Positions 31,972 through 43,644 of a stretch of DNA of 64,000 nucleotides are shown piece by piece. The position numbers and the translations under genes were made by a program. Positions within the stretch are counted from its first letter, which is position 1; every line of letters begins with the position of its first letter. The notes below the pieces were generated by a model. It made no database searches and was not told the DNA's origin. It saw nothing but the letters and a program-made list of their open reading frames with translations. Location: assembly GCA_029204225.1 (NCBI GenBank), contig CM055112.1:21890578-21954577 (forward strand), written 5' to 3'. This DNA is from Diphasiastrum complanatum. Its lineage: Eukaryota; Streptophyta; Lycopodiopsida; Lycopodiales; Lycopodiaceae.

Positions 31972-33428
31972 ATGGCGATGGCGATGGCGATGGCATCCGC
32001 GACGAGTCTCAATGCAGCAATGGCTGCGCTCGCAGTGGGCGGATTCTCCTCAAGCTCCATCATGGGCACGCCTGCTTACAATCCTAGAAGCTCCTCACTT
32101 CCTTTGGTTCGCACTCTCCTCTCCCTTTTCTCATCGCTTTCAAGAGCATCATCTTGGTTTTTTGTTCTTTTTATAATGAAACAGAGGGGTCATGTCCGTT
32201 GCGTAATGCACCTGCAGGGACATTTTGCGGCTTGCATATTTGATAGAAAAAAAATCATACTTAGGTTTGTAACAAAAGTATACTAAAGAAAAAGCTGATT
32301 AAAATGCACCTTCTGTTTGACATAAGCATCTGTTATTTAAGTTTGCATATGAAGAGGGATACTTTACTCTAACTAAAAGCATTGTCTCAAAATGTATGTA
32401 CTCTAAGGCGTTTCGTGATAAACTTTCCATAACTCAGCGTATGATTTTGCAGCCAAATCTGTCTTCAAGACCTTGCGACATTAGAATGCAGGTATATTCT
32501 TTTCAGTACTGCAACCTGTACATTTATATGTAGCTTTTCCATGATTTTTGTAAGTCTGATGCATCGGGATAGCCTATGCTTAAAAGTTCTATATATCTTT
32601 GCTATTTGAACCAAATGTTTTTTTTTCAATCCAAATGCGAATGATTCCATCTAGTCCTCATGGTTTTGATAACCTGTTTGGACAAATGCAAACTACATAC
32701 AGATGATATCTTGAGAAGCAAAGATGATGGTGACGCTTTAACTAACTTGTCAAGCATTGACTGAAAAATCAGTCAATCAAAATATTTTTTACTTTTAGGT
32801 CTAACATTTTGTGCATATTTTTTCATGTAAAGGATATATTACGAATTTGTAATTATCATAAATTGCATTGCACATAATTCATACAACATCTAGGCCATCA
32901 TTGTGTGTAACCTTCTCATTTTCTGAATACTATTTTTAGTTCTCTAAGCAGTATTAATTACCAATGCTTTTTCCTTACTTTCAGATACAAGCAATTATGT
33001 TACCAATTTTTTGTTGAACAGGTACAAGGGTTGTCCTTGCCAAGGGAAATCCTTGTCTAGTGAGACTTAGCCTAGTACTTATGCATGCCATGCGTCAAGG
33101 ACGCTTACACTAAGGAAAATCACACACCACCATCTGCATGTGGCGAGCTATGTACACAGATTGAAAGAGGCCAGATAGACAGTGTGAGGCTTGTGTGTGA
33201 GCGGAGAGGCACATCAAGAGGGCTACAAGAATGGTCAGGCAATACATGCAGGAATGGTGATTCAAAGCTTTCACCAAGGTCTAATCATGGGCCAAGACTA
33301 GGACCATTAACAACCTATGTAATAAAATTAGCAAACCATGTGAATTTCAAGTTATGGGCCCAAGGCCATCAAGTGAGTAGCTTCATTGAACTTGGACATC
33401 CTCTAACTTGAGTGTTTGCTAGGACAAG

Positions 33429-33494
<66 letters not shown>

Positions 33495-36400
33495 CCCTCT
33501 TCTAGAAAGGGGGAGTTAAATGCACTTTTGGCCAAATTGAGGCGTTACATGTGGATTTGACCATTTTGATGTCTATGCCATTTTTGGCCATATCACAAAT
33601 CTACACAAAGAAGCTTGATATAAAAACTTTGTGATACCCCTAAAGTGAACATCATAAACTATTTTTGACTTTTTCTACATATGGGAACATGCTCCACACA
33701 TGTGATCTTTTGCTCACAAACTAAAAGACACAAAACAACCAAGATAGATTTTGACCATTTTTCACACCTCCTCAAAAACTAGCTTGGTAAAATCAAGGAG
33801 TTTGTGAAACTTTTTGAGTGGATCCTTTTGTATGTATATGAAGTAAAAAACCAGCAAAAGGATCCATCATAGCAGCACCTCACCAAATCCATGATAAGAT
33901 CTCTTTGGTAGAAATCTCTTGCCAATATCTTTGAAGAGTACTCCACCAATTGTCTCTCTTTATCATAAAATATGAGCCATAAGGACTTGGTTATCCATCT
34001 TGAAGATCCCCTTGAAATCATATGTTGAGGAGGCTCTTTCTGAAACCTCGACCCCTTCACATCTTGATAATCTTCAATAGATATGATTTGAGATGCATCT
34101 TGAGATGCCTTGAGCTCGGCCCCTTCCAAGGTTGAATGTAGATCTATATAAAATGTGACTTCTTTGCTCTCAATCATTTTTGAAATAGAGAGTATAATGG
34201 CTTTATAGGCCTCCTTGGTGGATAAGCATCCAACCATCCAAAGCTTTGATCTTCAATGAGAACTCCATCTCAACATATGCTTTGAATAATAGGAAATAAT
34301 CATGCACCATAAACCTTGAAGAAAGAAGAAATGTGCATCTTGTGTGATCATCCTCCTTTGAAGACTTGGATGCATAAGCAACATCAAGAGATTTTGCACT
34401 CTCTCTTGTGTTCAATTTGTAGATGCCTTCATGTCTAGATCCATATGCAAGGATCTCACCATCCTTCTTGATCACACAATTGTCAATATGGAAATTGACA
34501 TCAAGACCACCATCAAGTACTTTGCCAACACTTATAAGATTCTTTGTAATCTTGGGAACAAAAAGAACCTCTTGAAGAGATAGAACTTTTGATGATGCAA
34601 GCTTCAAGGGAATGGTCCATACTCCAATTTTGCACTCTTGATCACTTGCAATATATATGGACTTCTTGACTCCTCCATAAGGCATAATAGTTGAAAAGGA
34701 ATTCTTGGAGCTACACATATGTGAAGATGCTCCACTATCAATATACCAAGAGTCATCCATCTTGAAGGTGGAAGAGGAGAATTTTGATGCCATAAGAGAG
34801 CATTCTCCATCACTTGCAATAAAGTCTTCTTTCTCATGAGAGATGTTGGCTTGCTTGAATTGATTCTTCTTCTTGAAGCAATTGGTGGCATAGTGGCCTT
34901 TCTTGCCACAAAAGAAGCACTTAACATCTTTTTTCTTCTTCTTTGAAGTAGAATATTGAGAGGAATCATCATCCTCTTCATCTTGGTCTTTTGCTTTGTC
35001 CTTGGAGAAGTGTTGGTGTTGCTTTTTGCTCCTCTCTTTGTGCTTGGCAAATAAAACCTTGTTTTCACCATTATGGTTGAGTGACAATTTGTCCATCCTT
35101 AATAGCTTGTTCCTATGCCTTGATTCTTTAGCCATTAGCACTCCTTGCAAAGCCTCCAAAGTAGGTAGCTCCTCCTTGATGGCATAGGATTGGACAAGGT
35201 TCTCATACTCATCTCTTAAGCCATTAAGTATGACTTGAACTAGCTCACTTTGATTTATGGATCCTCCAATACAAGCAAACTCCCTATGAGTATCTTTCAC
35301 TCTCAACACATAATTAGTGACACTCTCATCACTCTTTTGAGAACTTTGGAAGATTTGATTTCTGAGAGTGAGGAGCCTAGAGGTATTTTTGGCTTCATAA
35401 ATAGCTTTGAGAGTATCCCAAGCTTGCTTGGCCGAGTTGCAATCACCAATCTCTCTCAAAATCTCATTAGAGACATTCATCTTGATAAGGTGGAGAACCT
35501 TCCTAGCTCTCTTCTTGTACTTTTGTACTTCTTGAAGGGCTTGAGGCTCCTCAATCCCAAGTACAATGTCCATCACATCATGGAGTATCAAGATTGACTC
35601 CATTCTAACCTTCCAAATAGAATAGTTGGAGGTAGATAGTCTTTCACTAGATTCCAATAGGTAGGAACCCATAGATGCCATGTAATAGTGAAGACTCCTT
35701 GTAATGAGACACTCAAATGTTGCTTCTCTCTCACTATAGGATCCTTGAAAGGTGTACTACCAACTCCTATGCAAGATCTTGCAACAAAGTGAGATATGGA
35801 CCTCAATAGCTTTTCCAATCTCTGTTAATCTAGATCACTCTCACATCAATTGATGAAGTATGGGCTAAGTTTGGGTCAAGCTATCTTTGGCACGTGTGAG
35901 ACACTCCAAGAATCCACAAATCACTCAAATACAAGCCAATTGTATGAAAGAATGTGGCTATGATCTCAAATTGATGACTAGATCTCAAGAAAGTGTGATG
36001 GGCAAGCCTAGAAGTGAGATTTTTGGTGAGATCCAATCACTATGAAGTCAATTGCTACACAAACTAGACTCAAATAGCTTTAAAACTAGCTATCAAGCAC
36101 CAATTTTGGATCACACATGGAAGAGAACCTTCCAAATGAACTTGGCTGTACTTCACACGTGCCTGAGCACTGAATTCCGTACAGTACCTGAAATGATTCA
36201 ATAATTATGATTATGAACCCTTTTGATCCAATTTTGCTTGAGTGCAATCACCATTTCTCATAGACCTTTAGAGTTCTTGTTGTCCACCTCTTTGATAGAG
36301 TCAAATGTAATTGGGCTTGTGAACTCCTTATTCACATGGTTGATATAATATCGTCAGTGCTTGCCACTCCTCTTAATGTTGTTGTAATCTTTGGTTTTTC

Positions 36401-39400
36401 TTCTTCCTAGTGTATTAACGTCATTCATCTGAACAATAAAAGCATTGACTTCATGAGACCAAAAGACCATTGCACTATCATGATTGGGCATCATTGCTAA
36501 GCTCTATGTGGCCACCATACAAACAATAGCGAGCAGTGAAATTGAGACTTGATGGTTTCATGCTTTGCAACAGGTTGGTTTTAGGGCCATCTCAGATCGT
36601 GTTTTCACTCTTTGGACACTTATTGAGGAGGCAAAATTCACAAATGAGTGTGAGCATTGTTGCTTTGTGGACTTTAGATGAGTACCGCATCAAATGCTTA
36701 TTTAGTGGTTGAGGGATTTCAATTTCTCTTGTGACACGGTCTTGGTTGTTATTACACTTTATGAGTGAGTCATGGGATGCTTCAAGTTAGATGAGGCCTT
36801 ATCTCAATAGATTGACAACACTATAGGAGTGAAGTAGGGATGTTTGCTCTCCCCTACCTTATTTGGTCGATGAGCTAGAGAAAGTTATTATGTTGGGCAT
36901 GGGTGTAGGCTTCAAAACATACCATTTTCCCATTTTTATACATGGATCATGTGTTTTTGGTATCTTTGACTAGAGAAGGGTTACAACATCTAGATACATT
37001 ACACACATTCTGTACTACTTGGGTTCTAGAGATCAATGCCAAGAAGACCAACATTATGGTCTTCAATATCTAGAGATCGTACATGCGTTTTTGGTATCTT
37101 TGACTAGGGAAGGGTTACAACAACATCTAGATAAAATGCATGAGTTAAAATCTGGAGATGTATTGTTGGAGATAGTTTCCTCCTATGCTTACCTAAGTGT
37201 AACCTTAAACCAAAGGTAGCGGGACCCGGACGCGGACAAGCGTCCTGGGACGCGACGTGTCCATCCCGGACACACTTTTCTTTCGTTTTATAATTTTTTT
37301 AGAGTATTTTAGTTAAAAAAAAAAGGACGCGTCCGGCCCAGACCCTCATGTCTGCTGAAACATGTTGCTGCAAGCCGACTTGGGAAAGGAAAATTTTTAT
37401 TAGTCACTTTGGAGCGGTTTTGTTTCCAGGGATACATATAGGCTCATCAAAAACTTGAGCAACTGCCCCAGGCTAGACATATAAACCAGAAGTGCCATGT
37501 GATGATGGGCATACAAAAATATGGTGGGATCCAAGGTATCCATAAGGTCCATGAGTTTCAAGCAATATCAGTAGGTACTGGTGCAAAAGTGTTCAAGCTC
37601 ATCATACAAACCATGCATAGCACATAGCAGGATGCAAAAATGATTTAGAGGAACTATGCTGTCCAAAGGGACCGAGGCTATAAAAAATATCTTGACATCC
37701 GTACTCCAAGCCAATCCTTAGATAATAGTTACTTTCTAGATGAAGAAATATATATAAAGGCTCATAAAATACAAAGAACCACCAACAACAAATAGCCTGA
37801 ATACAACAGCAAGAAGCGACTCAAGAAATACGAGCCATGAAATATCTTCATGCCATAAACATTGAGTACCCAGAGGGCCGTGCTTGATGCATCCATGCCC
37901 AACTTGAATGTTGAAACAGACTTCGAAATGATAGAGGAGACGTAGTGCCTAGATCATATGTGAAATAGATTCTATGACCGTGTCTCATGAATGAATGTTT
38001 GCCATTGAGGGTTGCTTTCTTCCTAATTTGTTTGGTGCTCAGCTCGTTGCTCATCCAATGGTTTAGCGAGTTCTTCTAGTGTTTGCCATCTCTTGCGTTC
38101 AACCTATTGCTCATCCAATTATCTAGCAGATTTTTCTAGTCCTTGTCATTGAGCTTCGAAAAAGTACATGATGCCCTTTCAACTAGAAGCTCTAGATGTC
38201 AGCTTAATTGGCTACTAAATGCAAAAACAGAGATCAACTATAGGAAGGTGAACATTCAAAATTTTTAGAAAATAGAAAAAGCACAAAGTAGATAAAGTCC
38301 CGACAATTCAAAAAGAAGGCTTGGAAAGGTGAATATCTGAGTAAGTTGACTTCCAATTATTCAAACTAATCTCTATCTAGTGCAACAAAAGTGCCTATTT
38401 GTAGGAAATATGTTAGAATTTCAATGTTTGTGAAAACTGGTATTGTCAGGATTTCATCCTGTAAAGATGCCATTCAGGAAACTTTTGGTATTAACAGTTC
38501 TGCAAGGTGGTTGATCCCATGATTTTCTCCTCATTGGCCATTTCAAGACCTTAATAAAAGTCTTTCCATTTAAGGGTTATATGAGCATGTGGTATGCAGT
38601 GTTTCTGATTGAAGTTTTGGGTGTGCAGAAAAAGCGATGGGAGAAAAAAGAAGTAAAACCAAATAGTTTGCCAGTTGTGCGAAAGATGCATGTGAAAGTT
38701 GGTGATACTGTGAAGATCATTGCAGGCTCAGACAAGGGAAAAATAAGTGAGGTCTCCCTAGTCTACACTCACAACAGCAATGTCCTTGTCAAAAATGTGA
38801 ATTTAAAGACAAAACATGTTAAGGGCAAGGCTGAGGGTGAATCAGGCCAGATCATTCAGGTTCTATTAGCTGAAAGACGCTTGAGTTTTATTATGATGTA
38901 TTCCTTGTTCTAAATTTGTAATTGGCTGAGTACTTTTTCTTTATGGTTGACTTCGCCGACAGATGAATTAGGGCAGTGTATTACTGAACGTTTTTAGTGA
39001 TTTCTTTGTGTTTAGCTCTTGGCTACCATTTATTGTTGTAATTATTGCCCTTCTAACTTGAAAGTGCTATTCTCCATTTTGGTCTAAGCGGCATCATGGA
39101 ACTTCTTGATTCCTTTCGTGCCTTGGGTGTTTATGTTTTTTATTTCTGCTAAGGACTTAAATTTCTTAGTATAATCTCATATTTGTTAGCTTTCGATCTC
39201 ATAACAGTTTTTATGACAAAATTTGTTACTTTGAGAATGCTACAAGGGTTCTCTGTACGTACTACATATTTATGGACAATCTTATATCTAAACCATCGTA
39301 GAACCTTATTGTGAAGTGCCCTAGTCCTAGGCCATCATCACTTGCAATGTTACTTAACCTTGGAATTCCACGGTGTTCAGGTTGAAGCGCCGATTCACAG

Positions 39401-39587
39401 TTCTAATGTGATGCTGTATTCGAAAACAGCTAAGGTGGCAAGCAGAGTTGGCCACAAAGTTGTAGAAGACGGGAGAAAAGTTCGCTATTTATTGAAAACA
39501 GGAGAGGTCCTTGACAGTCCAGAAGATTGGAAAAGGTTGCACAAAAAGGAAAATAAAGAGGAAAAGAAATCACTAGCCATTGTATAG
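31972..39587 (+). CDS. RPL24: Plastid 50S ribosomal protein L24, nuclear gene, four exons
   Basis: Exons 31972-32106, 32453-32491, 38629-38859 and 39381-39587, all phase 0 with GT/AG borders, encode 203 residues. Exon 1 is a Ser/Ala-rich, acid-poor transit peptide ([10 protein letters not shown] start made by an ATGGCG hexamer repeat; the first ATG is taken). Exon 3 starts [16 protein letters not shown] and holds the KOW-type core [18 protein letters not shown] and [20 protein letters not shown]. Exon 4 starts [15 protein letters not shown] and ends with a Lys/Glu-rich tail and a stop. Length and motifs match the bacterial-type L24 imported into chloroplasts, an early assembly protein that binds 23S rRNA. 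Intron 2 is 6.1 kb and full of transposon relics; introns 1 and 3 are 346 and 521 bases. The exon 1 donor (GTTCGC) is weak, so the first junction is the least certain. Confidence 0.9.
33433..33491. repeat. (TC)n microsatellite in L24 intron 2
   Basis: 59 bases of pure TC, at the far side of the copia relic's LTR region. Confidence 0.95.
33500..36200 (-). mobile_element. Degenerate Ty1/copia relic in L24 intron 2
   Basis: Antisense to L24. The minus strand shows a gag-protease frame (34203-35681), a decayed remnant (33779-34237), a purine tract (GAGGAGG, 33767-33773) and an LTR that starts TGTGAAAA at 33766. This LTR shares GTGTGGAGCATGTTCCCAT (33681-33699) with the inner copia LTR, so the two elements are related. 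The 5' LTR and primer-binding site were not found. The outer limits are approximate. Confidence 0.75.
34203..35681 (-). pseudogene. Copia gag-protease frame of the intronic relic
   Basis: 492 codons open from ATG. The start ([20 protein letters not shown]) parallels the inner element's gag. Also visible are [17 protein letters not shown], the zinc knuckle [14 protein letters not shown], the protease [11 protein letters not shown] and the post-protease [17 protein letters not shown]. It then runs into unrelated sequence ([20 protein letters not shown]), skipping most of the integrase, so pol has been deleted. The frame itself is intact and could still give a gag-like protein if transcribed. 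Confidence 0.85.
36480..37220 (+). pseudogene. LINE-type reverse transcriptase remnant in L24 intron 2
   Basis: Plus-strand pieces in shifting frames fit a non-[27 protein letters not shown], then VK[14 protein letters not shown] (the QGCPLSP-type motif), [17 protein letters not shown] (the YADD box region, mutated) and [12 protein letters not shown]. The [10 protein letters not shown] part is duplicated at about 37089-37130 with one extra codon. Many stops; inactive. Confidence 0.65.
37215..37345. repeat. GC-rich segment with inverted GGACGCG words
   Basis: GGACCCGGACGCGGACA and GTGTCCATCCCGGACAC lie near 37222-37275 and GGACGCGTCCGGCCC near 37323. Such GGAC/GTCC-rich words are common near hAT-type transposon ends, but boundaries are not clear. 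Confidence 0.3.
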
Positions 39588-39589
39588 TT

Positions 39590-41970
39590 TCACAAGTCAC
39601 AACAGTTAGATTCGGTAAGGTCTATGCCTTTAGAAGTAGTTAATCTGCTCCTGATGCTAAATGCAATGAAAGTTGTGAGATTCTTTGATTTGGTGTAAAA
39701 GTAAATATTTTGAGGCACATTGCTAATCTACAGAGACAAACTTTCTCTACTGTGAGCTCAGTGTTACCAGTTCAGAGTTCAGTTCTATATGGTTTTGAAC
39801 ACACTACCTGCTAGGTGAACAGACAATTTAGGCTTGATAGCATCTTGTTAACCCTGGTGTTTACTCCTTTTTTTCAATTTCAAAGAAAATTGTTGTAATT
39901 AAAGGTCCCTCTTCTACCTCTTTGGAAGATACTGTGTAGGTGCATGGACATAATGGATTTTGTTCTTCTAAAGGTTTCTATTTTGTGAGATCAAACTAAA
40001 CCTTAATGTCAATGTGTTGTCTTACAGGTAGACATGAAGGGGTGTACAGAGGCAAAATAAAGTCAAATGTTCTTGGGCTCGTCACTGACTTCCTTTTGAG
40101 GCCCCTTCTATGTAGATTGCTGAACCATCTTAGATAGTTTAGGGTGTTTGTATTTTTATAAGATGAAAGCCGAGTTTTCTGCATTCGTTAGGCTAGGCAT
40201 TCAGCAAAATTCACATTGCCTCACATAATTCAAAGCAAAACCACGGAGGTCTTGTTTGACCTTTTCTGTGGTGGTGTGTTAAATTTCTGTAAGTCAGTGG
40301 GTGCATTAGTAAAATAGCCCCAGCGCTTAAGTGGTTGCAAGATTTACGATGGCCCATTCTGTACTGGATGCTGGAAGGCTTCAAGAGAAGTGTATGATTT
40401 GTTGGAAAGGCCTACTAGTGGATGACAATTTCAATTTTGATTAGAATTTTTGAAAAATGCTAGTCCTGAGATTGGAAAATTAGTGGGACACCCATTTGAA
40501 TCTTCTCTTTTCATCTGGTGGTAATAAATGACGTTGAAGAAAAATTGTCAGATGCCATTTTTAGCGCACTGTCAATTTTGTTGAACATGGTGACCCCTTC
40601 TGTATTTTGCAATTGTTGGGATTGGTTTTGTGCTTTCTGATTCAATGTTTTTGAATCAGGATCTGCCCTTGGTGGAGAATGTTAATTGCAGTTGCAGGGA
40701 TCAATTTTGTGCAATATGACACACAAGCCTTCATAGATTAATTTTTATTGTTATTTAATTTTAAGTGTATGCATACCATGTACCATTTCCTTCCGTTAAA
40801 ACACTTGTTTAACCTTGTCCACTGGCATGTTAAAAGACTTAGCTAATGGAATTGGTCAAGTTGTTGGATTCCCTAGTTCCTCTAGGTTTTGCCGTATAAA
40901 CTTCTTGTATAATACCTCAGTTATTTAACTTGCCATTTGGCAATCAATGCAATTTTCTGATGATGGCTATTTGTGCACATTTGATGGCATTATCAGATGG
41001 TTACATTTAGTACTGTAAAGTCATTTGTATGGGAAAGTAGGAAGATAGTTTACATTTAGCTGGCCATGGGTGTTTGAGTTGTTGAAGGGACTGACTAGTT
41101 GGTGGCTTGAGCTGCTTGACTGCTGAAAGTGGTGGGAAGGACAGGCTACTCAGTGGTAATTAGTGGCCAATTTACTTTATGAACCATGGTAGGGCTATGC
41201 GCCAAAGTACTGGAAAATAGTACTCTTTCCTTTGATCTCAAATGCTACATCTGAGCTATGGTAGATAGGTAGTTAACGGCCCATATCAAGGGTGAGTACT
41301 GACTAAAATTTGTTGGTGCGATGCAAGTTCAAGAATCCTACAAATGCGATGTCATTTTTAGATTTGTGAGGGAAAACAATCAAAGTTCACCTATTTCTAG
41401 GAAATGACAATTCGAGGGACTTATGAATGACATAGCTTGGAAATCTCTGATTTTGTGAGCAAATTACTAGAGGCAAGGGGGAGTCAGATACACTTTGTAA
41501 GATGGTTGGCTGTAGGTTTCTGCTTATTTTGTCAGCGGTAGGAGATCGGGATGAAGTCTATAAGGTTATTCAACTAACAAGATACTACCTTAAACCAAGA
41601 CTTTACACTTAATTGTAACTAAGAACTATGGACTGGCAGAATTAGTTGGCATGCATGACAAACTAGGTTTGTTGCAATATTTGATGTTGTCCAATTGCAT
41701 GATCTACACAACAAAATATCAATCCTTTAAAACGGTTTATGGTCGAGCAGAATTTAAGAAAGAGAATAGAATAGAACAAGGACATTTAAATCTATATTCC
41801 ATCTTATACATTTTTCCTTGCCATGTATCTCATAGCAGGCCCTACTAATTGGCAGAAGTTCTGGTGCCATTTTACCTAAAATTCATTCAAGAACTTCAAA
41901 GTTTGACTAGTTGAATCTTTGTCTTGAAATTATCATATAAAGACCAATTTTAAAGTGGTTATTTCACATT
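39590..41970. other. Downstream of L24; intergenic, no gene recognised
   Basis: No coding stretch, terminal repeat or tRNA gene recognised. The first few hundred bases presumably include the L24 3' untranslated region. Confidence 0.5.
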
Positions 41971-41976
41971 GTAATA

Positions 41977-42081
41977 TAACATAGTAAAATATGCTTCTTG
42001 GTTTCGAACCTGGGACCAAAGAAACTTTGGATGTCAAGCTAACCAATAGAGTCACCCCGTTGGGTAACATAGTAAAATATG
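41977..42081 (-). mobile_element. 71-bp tRNA-like retroposon with 17-bp target duplication
   Basis: TAACATAGTAAAATATG occurs at 41977-41993 and again at 42065-42081, a perfect 17-base direct repeat. The 71 bases between them, read on the minus strand, contain an A-box-like CTATTGGTTAGC (D-arm region) and a perfect Pol III B-box GGTTCGAAACC (42000-42010). Spacing and length are those of a tRNA, but acceptor and T stems do not pair properly, so it is not a functional tRNA. It is best read as a tRNA retropseudogene or a minimal SINE copied by LINE machinery. Confidence 0.7.
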
Positions 42082-42338
42082 AAGCCATAAATCTTTGTAT
42101 AATGTGATTTTTAGATGCTCAAACTTTCTTCAAAAGGTATCCATAATTATCCCAGTTTGTTGTAACTCATAAGATGTTGAGGTTTTAGTTTGGATATATG
42201 TTAGAGAGCAAATTTTAAAATTCAAATAATGGGATGTAGGAACTCATATACATATGATTTAAAACCTAGCTTGGAGTTGGGAAGTGAGAAATTAGTTTGA
42301 AAGAGACATATCATGAAGAAAATAGATATAATAACAAG

Positions 42339-42341
<3 letters not shown>

Positions 42342-42402
<61 letters not shown>
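42342..42402. repeat. (GA)n microsatellite, 61 bases
   Basis: Pure GA repeat between the tRNA-like insert and the KUP gene. Confidence 0.95.
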
Positions 42403-42405
<3 letters not shown>

Positions 42406-42613
42406 ATGTCCTTTGATGCCAAAAGGCATATAAGACAAGAGAAGTACATCCAAGTATGATGGAAAACTAGACAGATCAATGTCGTTGAAACAAAATTGAT
42501 ACATTATCTAAACTACTTGAACATAACAAAATGACAACTAAGAAGAGAGAGGGATAATATAGTCCAAGATTATATGGTATGCACACCATTTACATGTTCA
42601 ATTGGACAACTCT

Positions 42614-42853
42614 TCATTTCTCTAAACTCTGCTCTAACTGAGTCGAAACTACACTCTCAACATTAGCTTTATGCTTGGGCTCAACAAAATGAATGTTACC
42701 ATCTTTGTAGATTATTTGTCTGCCTGTATCCTTAGCTTCATGAAGGGCCTCCTTCTGTCCCACAACATGTACATAAGTAAGATTTTCGTTTAGAAAGATC
42801 TTAGTATCCTTGAGCTTAGGCCGGCATCGTAGCACCTCTCGCCTATACTCCAA
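42614..42853 (-). pseudogene. Possible retrotransposon ORF1-type C-terminal fragment
   Basis: 79 codons with RREVLRCRPKLKDTKIFLNE and KDTGRQIIYKDGNIHFVEPK. The pattern (basic lead-in, L-K-x-T-K-I-F-L-N-E-x-L-T, later G-x-x-I-x-x-x-D-G-x-I) resembles a domain often found in proteins of LINE-type elements. It is short and isolated; confidence is modest. Confidence 0.35.
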
Positions 42854-42859
42854 CTAAGT

Positions 42860-43640
42860 AAAGTGTAAGGCAAGAGTGTTAACGTCTTTCTTGGTACACC
42901 AAGCTGTATCCAAACCGCCTAAGCGATGGAGCAAGAGCACTGGAGCCTAAGAGATGGAGCAAGGGAGAAGGAGCTGTCTCAGCCAGCCAACGGATGGTAC
43001 TCACAAAGAACACATCTCAGCAGGAAAAAATGGAGCAGCAGAGCTCAAATACCACGAGCAGCAACGCGACCAGGGCACCATTGCGCCATCGTGTGAGAGA
43101 GGAAGTGTTGTGCGAAATTTGTTTCGATGTTTGCTTATGGGACTATTGTAAATGCCACGTGCCATCTAGCGGACCCAATTTGCAATACATGCCAACTTCC
43201 ATAGCATAGTTTAGTAGAAAATATCCCAATTATTGACGTGGAGCAATCAACTTAGAGTTTGCAAATAGTGCATGCCCATTTCAATTCAAAGGATGCCAAC
43301 GTTTATGTGACTAACATATGTACTTTGAAAATAGTGAAAGTTTGTTTCCCTAAGTGAGAGTTTGGTAACACCTCCAAGGAGATGCTTTGGTGCAAGAATG
43401 GCACAAAACAAATAATGTATACCTTTTGAATTCAGAAATTTCAAATGCATTCGTGACATTGATGAAAATTGATGTTTTCATTTGATTTTTTCATTGTGCC
43501 TTGGTAGTCTTGATCACCTAAAACACATACAATATGATCTGGACATTCAAATACTTCATGAATTCAGGTAGATATTTTTTTTACAAATTTTGCAGTTGTT
43601 TTGAGAGCTACCCACATGATACTGATGAGGGGAGCAAGCT
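42860..43640. other. Downstream of the KUP gene; no gene recognised
   Basis: Probably holds the KUP 3' untranslated region near 43640. No other coding signal recognised; plus-strand frames at 42954-43209 lack known motifs. Confidence 0.45.
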
Positions 43641-43644
43641 CGCA

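Noticed and set aside
33085-33411. 108-codon plus frame in L24 intron 2
   Set aside because: No recognised motif and inside a well-supported intron; treated as chance.
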